From Pectobacterium aquaticum (lineage in GTDB: Bacteria > Pseudomonadota > Gammaproteobacteria > Enterobacterales > Enterobacteriaceae), in the NCBI RefSeq assembly GCF_003382565.3, contig NZ_CP086253.1, forward strand, positions 1,364,001-1,428,000: a stretch of DNA of 64,000 bases, in the 5' to 3' direction. This document shows positions 17,350 through 28,159 of the stretch, piece by piece. Both the position numbers and the translations under genes were made by a program. Below the pieces are notes generated by a model. The model worked only from the letters and a program-made list of their open reading frames with translations, made no database searches and was not told the origin of the DNA. Numbering within the stretch: position 1 is the first letter of the stretch; every line of letters begins with the position of its first letter.

Positions 17350-18046
17350 CTCAATATGATAGCGAAACTGAATATCTTTATTAGCCAGTTTTTTCTGTAT
17401 CTCATTATAAGCGATATATATATTGAAGAATTGAATTTTCTGGTGTGTTAGGAGGGATTATGGATAAAATTGCGTTTGTTAAAACAGGCTGGGCTACTTC
17501 TTATGATGGGGATCAGGTAGTAGGACGGCATGAGCATATAGAATCATATGATGAGGCTCATGAAAAATTTAACTTCAAACCATCAAAGGACGGACGATTT
17601 TATGCTTATATCCCACCTATGGGTGAGTATAAAGTACCGCCTAAACCTGATGTTAGTTCAAAGTGGCTAATAATATTTGTTGCAGCAAAAAACGGTAATG
17701 GACCATTAACCGTTGTTGGGTGGTACCGGAATGCACAATTTCACAATGATTACATCAGTCGGCCTGAATATGATCTGGATGAACTTGAATTAGATGTTCA
17801 TGGTGGGAAATATAGTTATTGTATATCTACATGTGAAGCGTTTTTGATACCTAATCATCTCCGGGATATATCTATATCAGGGAAGCACTTCAAACGTTCA
17901 CCAATTATTTATGTTAGAGGTGGTAAAAAAAATGATGCATGGAGACTTAGTTTGCTAGATTAGCTGAGTCAATTGTTTCAAAAAAAATTGACTATTCCGA
18001 GCTTAATTCACCCAATGTTTCGTTTCCTGACAAAGAGCATAGGGAA

Positions 18047-19290
18047 CAGGGCAAGATCATGAACATTTTATAAACAAATTCAGAACGCTTTGACCTGCAG
18101 ACCGAGTTGTGATCTTATACTCCCTTTTCCTGGGAGCCATCCATGCAGCTCGATGCCTTTTCTGAGTTCTTTTCCGAACTTCACGACCCGCGCCAATCCG
18201 CGAAAATATCCTATCCACTCTTCGACATTCTGTTCCTGACAGTTTGCGCTGTCATCGGTGGCTGCGAGGGCTGGGAAGATATTGAAGATTTCGGGCAAGC
18301 GCATAGTCGCTGGTTCCAGGATAAAGGATTGTTTCCAAATGGCTTACCCGTTCACGATACCATTGCTAGAGTGATGTCCAGCCTAGCTCCCGAGCAGTTT
18401 CAGGCCTGCTTCCTCAAGTGGATGCAAGCAGTCAACTCTCGTGCCAAGGGGGAGCTGATCGCCATTGATGGCAAGGTTCTGCGTAGTTCCTATAACCGGG
18501 ACGACCGACAATCGACCATCCATATGGTCAGTGCATTTGCCAGCGCCAACAGCATGGTGCTCGGGCAAGTAAAAACAGACGAAAAATCCAATGAAATTAA
18601 AGCGATCCCTGAATTGCTGGCATTGCTCGATATGACGGGTTGCCTGATTTCGATTGATGCGATGGGTTGCCAGACTGAGATTGCCGCCCAGATTGTGGAC
18701 AAGGGTGGCGACTATCTGTTGGCCGTCAAAGGCAATCAAGAAACCCTGCATCGCGCCGTTCGCAAGTCCCTTGCCCCTCTGATACGGGAAGGCAGTCATC
18801 AAGCCAAGATCGAACAATCACGAGGCCGGACAGAGCTCCGAGAATACCATGTGATGCCAGCAGGCGACATGGTAAAACAATTTTCTAGCTGGAAGGGCTT
18901 GAGCACGCTGGGCGTGGCGATTGGCTACCGCCGTGATAGCAAGGGCAACGAATCACTGGAATATCGCTATTACATCAGTTCAGCTGCGTTGACCGAAGAA
19001 CAATTGGCCAAAGCCGTGCGCGGTCATTGGGGAATAGAAAATCAACTGCACTGGGTACTGGACGTCACGATGAAAGAAGATGCGTGCTCTATCTATCGTG
19101 GAGAAGCGGCTCAGATATTGGCAACAGTGAGGCATATGGCGCTGAATATGCTGCGAGCGGAGAAAGGCAAAACAGCCAGCATCAGACGCAAACAAAAGAT
19201 AGCCGCGATGAATAGCGACTATCTGGAGCAAGTCATTGTGGCTGGAATTACAGCAGCGAGTGAAAAATGAACACTCATGCTCTCACCCTG
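18047..19290 (+). mobile_element. ISAs1-family insertion sequence, complete
   Basis: Left end CAGGGCAAGATCATGAACA and inverted right end CAGGGTGAGAGCATGAGTG bound a 1244-bp element flanked by the 10-bp direct repeat GCATAGGGAA (18037-18046 and 19291-19300). One transposase gene fills it. It splits the DUF3883 gene. Confidence 0.9.
18143..19270 (+). CDS. ISAs1-family transposase, 375 aa
   Basis: This has the family layout: an N-terminal H-repeat-associated domain (SEFFSELHDPRQSAKISYPL), the catalytic block ELIAIDGKVLRSSYNRDDRQ with the first Asp, ISIDAMGCQTEIA with the second, and HWGIENQLHWVLDVTMKEDA with the Glu near the C-terminus. GGGAG precedes the ATG. Length is normal and there are no frameshifts, so it should be active. 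It is clearly diverged from the second ISAs1 transposase at 38811, so the two were acquired separately. Confidence 0.92.
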   Translation: MQLDAFSEFFSELHDPRQSAKISYPLFDILFLTVCAVIGGCEGWEDIEDFGQAHSRWFQDKGLFPNGLPVHDTIARVMSSLAPEQFQACFLKWMQAVNSRAKGELIAIDGKVLRSSYNRDDRQSTIHMVSAFASANSMVLGQVKTDEKSNEIKAIPELLALLDMTGCLISIDAMGCQTEIAAQIVDKGGDYLLAVKGNQETLHRAVRKSLAPLIREGSHQAKIEQSRGRTELREYHVMPAGDMVKQFSSWKGLSTLGVAIGYRRDSKGNESLEYRYYISSAALTEEQLAKAVRGHWGIENQLHWVLDVTMKEDACSIYRGEAAQILATVRHMALNMLRAEKGKTASIRRKQKIAAMNSDYLEQVIVAGITAASEK

Positions 19291-19697
19291 GCATAGGGAA
19301 AAGGTTGAAAAAGCTGCTATTGAAAAAGCGTTTGAGGTTCTAAGTAAAAAATACGATGTTATTGATAGGCAGAAAGATGCTTGTGGTTATGACCTTTTAA
19401 TTACTGATAAAATAACTAATGAACAACTTCTTGTAGAAGTTAAAGGAACTAGTAATGATAGGATGCATTTTTTTATGACAAGAAAAGAACTAGAGTTGAG
19501 CCATGATCCACGCTGGAGGTTATTTATGGTTAGCGATGCTTTGAATAGCAAAAAATACTCATTAATGAATAAATATGAGGTTAATAAAGTTTTCGATCTA
19601 TCTCCCTTGGCGTGGGAAGGAACAACAAAAAATTAATAATTTATAGTAACATTGTGATTGTATATGTCATTTTTTTAAGTATATTAATATAAGTTAC

Positions 19698-21113
19698 TTA
19701 ATCTACTTTATAACCCGGCGGTTTCAACATTAGTGCAGGCGGTTTCCTGTCAGTCGCTAGCGTTGGTATGTAGTCAAGGTTACTATCAGGCTGTGATGCC
19801 TTAACCGGACGACTTGGAAAACGCCTTATCTCCTCCGTGGTTGGTTTGTAGTCATTACTGTTGAATCTGAGACGTTTTTCATACTCAGCGCGTGGCACAT
19901 AGATGCCCTGAACCTCATCAAAGACATAGTTTTCAGCTATACGTTTATCGTGATCCGCATCAACGGAAACAGGAGCTGGTTTCTTCTTGGCCCAGACAAA
20001 TTTTTCTCTTATATATCCTACTACCAGCAAAGTGAAGCGTTTAAAAATACCATCTGGACGGGGTTTAATCTGCCTTCTCTTACTTTTAACAGGAGCGCGT
20101 TTAACCGCTCTGGCTGTTGATGGGGATTTCAATTTGGTGCGTGTATGAGGCGCAGGGGCAACCAGAACAGGCTTTTGGTCTTCTGATGATGCTGACTGTG
20201 AACCTGTCTCAGAGAACTCTGTTCGAGGTTGTATTTCAGGTAAGACGATTTCAACAGGTTCAGGAAGCTGCGACACAGTAAAGCTTCTGAGGTCAACAAC
20301 GATCTGAAGATCCAACTCTTTGAAGACACTATATGTGGTCTGTGCTTCCTGTTTCATCTCATCACGAACAGCCTGTTCAGCAGCACGTTTTTCCTGAACG
20401 CTTCGACTGTTCCACTTGGCACGATGAACACGCTGCATTGCCGGGCGGCTGGTTGCTGTTGCTTTGGCAAGCCATAGAGCTTTTTCTTCTGCATCCAAGG
20501 TAATAGCAGCATGTTCGAGTGCTTCATTATGTTGAGCCTCAATAGAACGATGATAAATACGTTCATTACTGCCAGCAGCAGTAAGATAGCGATTAGCAAG
20601 AGCAGACCACGCTTCACGCCACAGTATTACGTTTTTCTTGTCGTTCCAGCTTCTTTCTTTTTTACCAAAGCCATCAGCGGTGATCGGTTTTAATGTCAAC
20701 ATCACATGTGCATGGGGGTTTTGACCATCCAAATCGTGGAAGGCGATATCGGCAATCATTCCTTTATCAACGAAATTCTTCTGGCAGTATTCAACGACCA
20801 GTTTTATCTTTTCTTCATTATTCAGTTCACAGGGAATAGCCACATCAAAATAACGGGCTGTTTGACCGTCTTTCTGACGCTCAACCCTTTCCACTTCGTT
20901 CCACAATGCTGTCGAGCTTTCAACAATATGAGCAGGTGCGGAAACAGGTGCTAATATCAGATGATGGAATAAATCTGTTCGGTGGCTGAAATCGTAGGTA
21001 TTGCCTGTGCGATCATCTGTTATTCTGCAACGTGCATGATAGGCTGCCTTCCTACAGGAAGACATACCCTCAGAACGTTTCACAATTTTAAACTCCAGAT
21101 GAAATATCGCCAT
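19698..21113 (-). CDS. MobA/MobL-type conjugative relaxase, 471 aa
   Basis: The start MAIFHLEFKIVKRSEGMSSC at 21113 matches MobA/MobL (MOBQ-type) relaxases. KAAYHARCRITDDRTG follows, and the metal-binding motif is FHDLDGQNPHAHVMLTLKPI at about residues 135-154. The catalytic Tyr in this family lies near the N-terminus; AAYHARC is a candidate. The enzyme nicks oriT and pilots the strand into a conjugation channel. The C-terminal half is a basic Pro-rich linker plus a tail, and its last 200 residues are duplicated at 15.8-16.5 kb. It faces away from the hairpin-rich oriT candidate at 21181-21328. The mating channel is not in the window. Confidence 0.85.
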   Translation of the reverse strand: MAIFHLEFKIVKRSEGMSSCRKAAYHARCRITDDRTGNTYDFSHRTDLFHHLILAPVSAPAHIVESSTALWNEVERVERQKDGQTARYFDVAIPCELNNEEKIKLVVEYCQKNFVDKGMIADIAFHDLDGQNPHAHVMLTLKPITADGFGKKERSWNDKKNVILWREAWSALANRYLTAAGSNERIYHRSIEAQHNEALEHAAITLDAEEKALWLAKATATSRPAMQRVHRAKWNSRSVQEKRAAEQAVRDEMKQEAQTTYSVFKELDLQIVVDLRSFTVSQLPEPVEIVLPEIQPRTEFSETGSQSASSEDQKPVLVAPAPHTRTKLKSPSTARAVKRAPVKSKRRQIKPRPDGIFKRFTLLVVGYIREKFVWAKKKPAPVSVDADHDKRIAENYVFDEVQGIYVPRAEYEKRLRFNSNDYKPTTEEIRRFPSRPVKASQPDSNLDYIPTLATDRKPPALMLKPPGYKVD

Positions 21114-21180
21114 TAACTTATAGAACCTCAATATAAAATAAAACCAAAATATAAAACGCAACGATAACTATGCTGCCGTT

Positions 21181-21328
21181 AGTTTTTCGCAAGAAAAACT
21201 TCGGGATTGACGTTGACGTTGTTTCCGAAGGAAACGGTGTTAGCCTGCGGCAGGCAACCGTCGGTAGACCCCACACACTGCGTAGCAGTGTATAAGTGGG
21301 CATTGTTTTCTTAAAAAAAGAAACAATG
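21181..21328. other. Candidate origin of transfer (oriT)
   Basis: Five hairpins follow each other in under 150 bp directly upstream of the relaxase: AGTTTTTC-GCAA-GAAAAACT (21181-21200), GTTTCC-GAA-GGAAAC (21221-21235), GCCTG-CGG-CAGGC (21243-21255), ACACTGC-GTA-GCAGTGT (21275-21291) and CATTGTTT...AAACAATG (21301-21328). After the fourth comes ATAAGTGGGCATT, which resembles the TAAGTGCGCCCT nick core of RSF1010/pSC101-type oriTs. Position and structure are right for oriT; the exact nick site is inferred. The rest of the gap to 22044 holds a GCCG/CGGC hairpin near 21381 and the repeat at 21766. Confidence 0.55.
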
Positions 21329-21765
21329 TAAAAGCCTCTAATTAATTAATACGAAATATATTAATGCCTGTAAAACAAAACGCCGAATTAAGCGGCGCAA
21401 TCTGGATAAACGGGCGAAGTATTCCGCGATATTAAAGTGATGGGTTTTTAAATGGCGTCCGAAGGACAAGGAGAGTGTTAATTTATCCCGCCGTAAGGTG
21501 GGAAAGCTCTAAAACAAGAAAATAGGTAAGTTTATCGGTGGTTTTCCTTGTTGCACAATTCACAGGTTAACTATGGAAATCAGGGTTAAATTTTAACAAG
21601 TGAAATGAAAAGCACTAATAAACAAAAATAAGTAACGCGGAGAGGTCGGGGTTTTAAGTACGAAGTTATTTTTCATACCCTGTTTGTAAACTTCGTTTTT
21701 GACCTGCTTTTATTCATTTTTCGATATCTGGTATAATCTGTTTAAGGTGAGTGAGCGCTAGCTAA

Positions 21766-21850
21766 AAACCATAATTGGATATATCTAAAATTAACAGGCA
21801 AGCCCTGTTCAGCATAGTGATTGTTGTAAACACTCACAAAGTGCTGCTTT
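21766..21850. repeat. Third, partial copy of the 2.9-3.4 kb hairpin module
   Basis: AACAGGCAAGCCCTGTT, then AGCATAGTGATTGTTGTAAA and CACTCACAAAGTGCTGCTTT repeat the central hairpins of the modules at 2895 and 3221, in the same order and orientation but more diverged. It links the tract upstream of the relaxase with the tract near the RepL-like gene. Confidence 0.7.
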
Positions 21851-22044
21851 TGACATAAATAAACATATCGAATAAAAAAATTAGCTATCACAAGAAGAGA
21901 TGAAAGAGCGGATTACTAAAGTCCAAAATGCTGGAACGCCGTGGCTTATTTCATATACCGGCAGGCATTTGATATTTTGGGGTTGATTTTAGAGGTGAAA
22001 ATTAGTTAGAGTTTATACAGTGATAGTGTGTATGGATATTTCTG

Positions 22045-23439
<1,395 letters not shown>

Positions 23440-23553
23440 TATTTATGGCTGGAGAACTATTATTGCCTTAAATAATAGCTCTCCAAGTTTTGACAAAAGT
23501 AAATTTATATAATAAAGGGATGTGACATATAAAAATAAAAAGGAGATAACAAC

Positions 23554-24219
23554 ATGTTGCCATTTACCAACGATATTTTTAGATCATTAATGAATGTTCT
23601 AAAAAAACATAATATATCAGCATATGAAATAAGAGATTTACTCGACCGAACATTGCTGTTCTATGCAAGAACACGAGATGATGTAGAACAATTAATAGAT
23701 CTTGGCGTTGATATTAATCATCAAGATAAGCTTGGGCATACTGCGCTATTTCATGTCAGTTCAGAAGAAGTGATTAATGCCTTAATTGAACACGGAATAG
23801 ATGTAGACAGAAAAGATAATGAAGGTCGTCATGTTTTAGCAACTTATGGATTTTTTAATTATCATGATACTTTTCTGAAGTATGCGGATAGATTTAAAGA
23901 GAAGCATATTATTATTGACTCTCTATATTGTAATCAATTGGAAAACATACCATCTGCATTGAAATTACTTCACGATAATGGATTTAAAATAACGTTGAGT
24001 AGATTTGTTGAGATTGAGCATGATCCTGAAAAAGAAAGCTCAGATCATTTCATTCAGTATAAAAAAAAGTATACTAATGTATTGGATGCATTAAAAGAAT
24101 ATTGTTATTTATCTACTTTTCATGAGCTTCAGCAGGATTTTATTTGTAGAGTATATGGTAATGATAAAGTGAAACTGTTGAGCTATAGAGACTTTCGTGA
24201 AATTATTGAAAGTATGTGA
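23554..24219 (+). CDS. Ankyrin-repeat protein, 221 aa
   Basis: AAAAAGGAGATAACA precedes the ATG. Residues about 37-110 form two to three ankyrin repeats: DDVEQLIDLGVDINHQDKLG, HTALFHVSSEEVINALIEHG and IDVDRKDNEGRHVLATYGFF. The rest is helical, with a last part (FICRVYGNDKVKLLSYRDF) that I do not recognise. Ankyrin repeats bind proteins; in islands they are often immunity or effector proteins. It may share a transcript with the Glu-Pro repeat gene 115 bp upstream. A strong bidirectional terminator follows. Confidence 0.75.
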   Translation: MLPFTNDIFRSLMNVLKKHNISAYEIRDLLDRTLLFYARTRDDVEQLIDLGVDINHQDKLGHTALFHVSSEEVINALIEHGIDVDRKDNEGRHVLATYGFFNYHDTFLKYADRFKEKHIIIDSLYCNQLENIPSALKLLHDNGFKITLSRFVEIEHDPEKESSDHFIQYKKKYTNVLDALKEYCYLSTFHELQQDFICRVYGNDKVKLLSYRDFREIIESM

Positions 24220-24225
24220 TTTTTT

Positions 24226-24243
24226 CCCCTGACTCATCAGGGG
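24226..24243. terminator. Bidirectional terminator hairpin
   Basis: CCCCTGA-CTCA-TCAGGGG, with a T-run before and AATATTTT after, lies between the convergent ends of the ankyrin gene and the 74-aa gene and can terminate both. Confidence 0.8.
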
Positions 24244-24249
24244 AATATT

Positions 24250-24474
24250 TTAGGATTTTCGTCTTTTAGGTGTAGACTTCAATTTTACACTTTCCAAGTG
24301 CTCATGCTCAAGAGCGTTTGCTCTTGATTTAGCCTCAATAAATCCTTCAAGGTCTTCACCTATGAGAAAATGACCTGCGTCGTGATCAAAAATTTCAAAA
24401 CTTACCCTGAGTGTTTTTCCTTTTTCATCAACGGTGATTTTTTTGACAGGCTCATAACGTTTGCTTGTTGTCAT
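24250..24474 (-). CDS. Hypothetical protein, 74 aa
   Basis: GAAAGGATATTCT precedes the ATG. The protein starts MTTSKRYEPVKKITVDEKGK, has a beta-rich centre (LRVSFEIFDHDAGHFLIG) and ends in a basic tail (KSTPKRRKS). It is soluble, and no family is recognised. It converges on the ankyrin gene over a shared terminator. The 290 bp upstream (24475-24764) hold only a 15-codon frame (MNPDKLDDTALVLM) with a good ribosome binding site near 24600. Confidence 0.55.
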   Translation of the reverse strand: MTTSKRYEPVKKITVDEKGKTLRVSFEIFDHDAGHFLIGEDLEGFIEAKSRANALEHEHLESVKLKSTPKRRKS

Positions 24475-24764
24475 AGAATATCCTTTCTATATAAAGAGTG
24501 CTCTGCCTAAAAATTATACTCCATTAATACTATTTTTGCAATTTTCCATTTTAATAAAAATAAAGTAAATAATAATAGCAGTGAAAAAAGGAATAACAAT
24601 GAATCCTGATAAACTTGATGACACTGCATTAGTCTTAATGTGAGTTAATGCAATGATGTCGGTATTAATATCCATCTTATGATTTTTTAAATAAAATCAT
24701 CTTCCTGTATTGATAATTATCAAAAATGTGTTAAAGGATAATATATAAAAAACAAGGAGGTGTA

Positions 24765-25022
24765 ATGTATAAAAATAATGATGAAGCCATCGATTGGGAA
24801 GCTAAAAGGCTTCTTGATGATGGAATCTATACCGATACGGAACAAGCCTATTTAGAAGCAGAAAAGATAGTAATCAATATTAGGGAGCAAGCAAAGCAGC
24901 GCCAGATAAAGCAACAATTTAAATTGAAGATTAAGTCAATCAAGAAAAAAATTGGTAATGGTTATGATTATGCGGATGTCCCTTATGCCAACAAGAAAAA
25001 ACATTGGGGAGAACATAAATGA
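24765..25022 (+). CDS. Small charged protein upstream of TraD-like gene, 85 aa
   Basis: ACAAGGAGGTGTA gives a near-perfect ribosome binding site. The protein is helical and highly charged (YTDTEQAYLEAEKIVINIRE, then KLKIKSIKKKIGNGYDY), ending HWGEHK. It overlaps the TraD-like gene by 4 bp (ATGA), so translation is coupled and a role in mobilization is likely. No family can be named. Confidence 0.6.
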   Translation: MYKNNDEAIDWEAKRLLDDGIYTDTEQAYLEAEKIVINIREQAKQRQIKQQFKLKIKSIKKKIGNGYDYADVPYANKKKHWGEHK

Positions 25023-25303
25023 CCAGAAAGGATATAAAACAACAAATTGCTTCAGCACAGGAACGCTTATACTTCTTGGAAGCTAAAAAGAAACAGCAAA
25101 CGAAAAAAGAAAACACCCGCCAGAAAATTATTTTCGGTGCAGAGGTTGCCAAAGTCTTAGGATGTGATATTGGTTATGTAGATAAAGAATTAGTCTTTGG
25201 GGTTCTGCTTAACATATCTAATCTATCTGAGCGTGATATTGAAGGGTATAGAGCACAGGGCCAAGTCTATATCGAAAATGTTATAAATAAATCCAAATGT
25301 TAA
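25019..25303 (+). CDS. TraD-like mobilization accessory protein, 94 aa
   Basis: A helical N-terminus (IKQQIASAQERLYFLEAKKK) leads into KKENTRQKIIFGAEVAKVLG and LVFGVLLNISNLSERDIEGY, the layout of the small TraD/MobC-type accessory proteins encoded with MOBQ relaxases (a basic R-R-x-I-x-G-A block, then a short helix). Such proteins help the relaxase recognise or open oriT. The relaxase itself is 4 kb away on the opposite strand. Assignment is by pattern, with moderate confidence. Confidence 0.6.
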   Translation: MTRKDIKQQIASAQERLYFLEAKKKQQTKKENTRQKIIFGAEVAKVLGCDIGYVDKELVFGVLLNISNLSERDIEGYRAQGQVYIENVINKSKC

Positions 25304-25424
25304 TTATTTTTTTCACGTCCGAACGGTGAACCGGCCTAAAACTTGTTTTTAGGTCGGTGAGCTGTTGAGCAAGCCCTAGAGGGCGCGGTAGCTTATCTAG
25401 GGTATTAGGCGTGGCAGAATATGG

Positions 25425-25997
25425 GAGGGTGTAATTAAAATTGTGTAATTGCCTGTTTTTGATATGTTCACTCCAACAGCGGAGACAGGCAAAGTATGGA
25501 CGAAAAGAAACTTAAAGCCCTTGCGGCTGAACTGGCTAAAGGCCTTAAAACGCAGGCAGACCTCAATGCGTTTTCACGTATGCTGACGAAACTCACCGTC
25601 GAAACGGCGCTCAATGCCGAACTCACCGACCATCTCGGATACGAGAAAAACGCCCCTAAATCAGGCTCCAATACCCGTAACGGCTACTCGTCAAAAACGC
25701 TGCTTTGCGATGACGGCGAGATTGAACTCAGCACGCCGCGTGACCGCGAAAATACCTTTGAGCCGCAACTGATAAAGAAAAATCAGACACGTATCACCCA
25801 GATGGACAGCCAGATTTTATCCCTGTATGCCAAAGGCATGACGACCCGTGAAATCGTCGCTACGTTCCGGGAAATGTACGATGCGGATGTGTCACCCACA
25901 CTGATATCCAAAGTCACTGATGCAGTTAAAGAGCAGGTGACCGCCTGAGCGCTCACCTTTAATAGGGTGGCAGTTACACAGAATTACGTACACCCTC
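25425..25997 (+). mobile_element. Internally deleted IS256-family element, 573 bp
   Basis: Ends GAGGGTGTAATTAAAATTGT and, inverted, GAGGGTGTACGTAATTCTGT are imperfect inverted repeats flanked by the 8-bp duplication GAATATGG (25417-25424 and 25998-26005). A complete IS256-type element is about 1.3 kb; the middle and end of the transposase are gone. Both ends are intact, so it could be moved in trans. Confidence 0.85.
25496..25948 (+). pseudogene. IS256-family transposase, N-terminal 150 aa only
   Basis: The frame MDEKKLKALAAELAKGLKTQ through NAELTDHLGYEKNAPKSGSN, RNGYSSKTLLCDDGEIEL and VSPTLISKVTDAVKEQVT is the usual N-terminal DNA-binding half. It then stops at TGA where family members continue into the first catalytic Asp (normally within about 15 residues). 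The catalytic DDE domain is absent. The stop lies inside an imperfect hairpin (GGTGACCGC-CTGA-GCGCTCACC) at the deletion junction. The protein could still bind the ends and act as an inhibitor; that is speculation. Confidence 0.8.
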
Positions 25998-26194
25998 GAA
26001 TATGGCTGTCTACTCTGAGCGAGCAGCAGACGTTTTTCACATAAAGTGATGCCGAATAATTTCTAAAGTGAATAATGTGTTTTGTCTGGACACTTACACC
26101 GTCATCGATTTTTGGGAGGGATGACCACAAACAGCCCAATCTGAGCAATACACTAATAATTCGTATTAATTATGCCCCTTAATTGGGGGCACAT

Positions 26195-28159
26195 TTAGAT
26201 ATCATCTATTAATCCTTTAAGTAAACCATTTTCTCCGGTCGAACTGTACTGAGCAACAGTTCTTTCTTTGAGCCAATCAGCTAACACCGTAGGCACGTCA
26301 TTATCAACTACGATTATTTGGCACGGAATTTTTTTATTTTCGGCTAGGTTACAAAGTTCGATTAAGGCACTGAAGACCAATTCATATTTCTTAGGATCAG
26401 ATGTTCCTTCTATTACATCCTCTTTCGCGTCAGTACCAGAAAGATACTGTTGCTTCGTATTCTTCCCCAAATATTTACCCACAGTATCTAATAACAAAAA
26501 CTTAGGGTGATTGATATTATTGAATATAGAGTATTTAAGTATGGATGTCATATATCCAATTGTAATCAATGTCCTAAGACCTCCAGAGGTGATTTTGAAA
26601 TAATCCCTACCTCTTACAACTGCAGAATATGTAGTTGAATGTATGGAGATGCCAGTCCTATTTTTAATATTAACATGCTCAAGGAACTCACTGAGATTAT
26701 CCCCTAAATTAGATAAAACCCCAGTAATGTCAGGTGCTTCACTACGCATTCTTTCCAGTTCATCTTGCAGTTTTATCAGATTATCTTTCAGCCTGCTCTG
26801 CGCATTAAGAATTTCTTCTTGATGATTTCTTATTCTTAAACTCGATACTAAATTAGCTCTTCTATTCTTCAGGTCATTTGCTTCTTTTAAGAATGCATCT
26901 CGCTGAGTTAAGAATGGAGTTATCATATCCTTTGTTTCAGTATCAATCATAGATGCCGATTTATTCAAATCTTCTTCAAGAGAAACTCTGACCTTATTCA
27001 GCACAACTTGCTCATCGGCAAGAGAAAATATCAGTTCTTCAATTGATTTAACTCTTCGAATTAGAGAGCTTAATTCTTCATCAAGTTTTTCGGGTTTTGA
27101 TCTGTTCAAGCTATCTACATCTTTAATATTAATAACATTATCACAAATAGGGCAATTACATTTCAATTCATTAATCTTTCCAATCTTTGAATTGGCCAAG
27201 TGTATCGCTTGTATTTTGGATATGTCATTTTTATAATCGTTTTTTAGACGAATATACTGTTCTTGCTTGGTTGATAGTTCCGATAATTTTTTAATGGTTA
27301 ATTTAAGTTTAAGATTAAACTCAGTATGAAATGCTTTAAGTTCCTTGTATGTTTCAGAATTCGAAGTCATGTTCTGATTAAGAGTATTAATAGCCTCAGT
27401 AATTTCTTCAAGTGAAATATCACAAGAATTTATTTCATCATCAATTGATGAAACTGACTCATAACCAGTTTCACGTAAAAAATCAGACACATTTTCATAT
27501 TTTTTTGATAGCTTATTTAGCTGAGTATTCTTATCGGATATTTGAGATTCTAAATCAGAAATATCAGCATCAAAGACATTAAATATATATTTAAATACTT
27601 CCTTAACATGAGCATATCTTGTCCATTCGGTTAAATGTAGTAGAGATTTACTACCCATGTCGTCTTGATCTACATAACAGAATCTCATTAAATCCCTAAA
27701 ACTTAACCGCCTGAATTTTGAACTATCTTGTGTAGGTGATACTTTAAGTTTGAGTTTTGGGAAGTTTAATAAATCCATTAAGTAATCTGAAAAGAAACCA
27801 TCCGGGCCGGGTTTTGAATTAAATTTTGGTGCGAATTTTTTCGGTACATGATTTGATATATCATGAAAATGACAATTATAAGTGTCAATTAACTCATTAG
27901 GATTGAATATATTCCGCACTATTGTGCAAGCTTCATCATTAATTGTTAGCTCTAAGGCTGCATATTCAAGAGAAGTTAGCATTTCATCGGCAAGTTCAAT
28001 GTTACCACTACCGAGCAAATAATTTACAAATTCCAAAATACTGGATTTTCCTGTATCAGAATCTCCATGAATGACGTTCAACCCATCTTCAAAACTCACG
28101 GAATAATTTTTCCGGCTTCCCACCAAGATTAATCTATCAATCCGTAGATAAGATGTCAT
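26195..28159 (-). CDS. ABC-3C system ATPase, Rad50/SMC-like, 654 aa
   Basis: Walker A is GDSDTGKSS (residues 32-40), the signature-like region is ITSGGLRTLI (523-532), and Walker B is FLLLDTVGKYLGK (554-566). Two long coiled-coil arms (about 200-330 and 350-475) meet at CNCPICDN (334-341), a CxxC zinc-hook-like apex. This is the architecture of the Rad50-type ATPase of ABC three-component (ABC-3C) conflict systems. Its start overlaps the end of the middle-component gene by 4 bp. It is expected to sense nucleic acid or phage events and release the effector. Walker B has Asp-Thr rather than Asp-Glu, as in many members of this branch. Confidence 0.85.
   Translation of the reverse strand: MTSYLRIDRLILVGSRKNYSVSFEDGLNVIHGDSDTGKSSILEFVNYLLGSGNIELADEMLTSLEYAALELTINDEACTIVRNIFNPNELIDTYNCHFHDISNHVPKKFAPKFNSKPGPDGFFSDYLMDLLNFPKLKLKVSPTQDSSKFRRLSFRDLMRFCYVDQDDMGSKSLLHLTEWTRYAHVKEVFKYIFNVFDADISDLESQISDKNTQLNKLSKKYENVSDFLRETGYESVSSIDDEINSCDISLEEITEAINTLNQNMTSNSETYKELKAFHTEFNLKLKLTIKKLSELSTKQEQYIRLKNDYKNDISKIQAIHLANSKIGKINELKCNCPICDNVINIKDVDSLNRSKPEKLDEELSSLIRRVKSIEELIFSLADEQVVLNKVRVSLEEDLNKSASMIDTETKDMITPFLTQRDAFLKEANDLKNRRANLVSSLRIRNHQEEILNAQSRLKDNLIKLQDELERMRSEAPDITGVLSNLGDNLSEFLEHVNIKNRTGISIHSTTYSAVVRGRDYFKITSGGLRTLITIGYMTSILKYSIFNNINHPKFLLLDTVGKYLGKNTKQQYLSGTDAKEDVIEGTSDPKKYELVFSALIELCNLAENKKIPCQIIVVDNDVPTVLADWLKERTVAQYSSTGENGLLKGLIDDI

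Larger units (their letters stand above)
17460..19636 (+). pseudogene. DUF3883 gene, frameshifted and split by ISAs1
   Basis: AGGAGGGATT precedes the ATG at 17460. The first part (KIAFVKTGWATSYDGD, KWLIIFVAAKNGNGP) reads to a stop at 17961. A second frame then continues the protein (LAESIVSKKIDYSELNSP, then DKEHRE), is cut by the ISAs1 copy, and resumes in frame after the duplication as EKVEKAAIEKAFEVLSKKYD. The end (GYDLLITDK, LLVEVKGTSNDRMHFFMTRK) is a DUF3883 domain with the D...ExK core of a restriction-like fold. A one-base loss in the T-run near 17951 explains the frameshift. Two independent hits make this a clear pseudogene. Confidence 0.8.
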
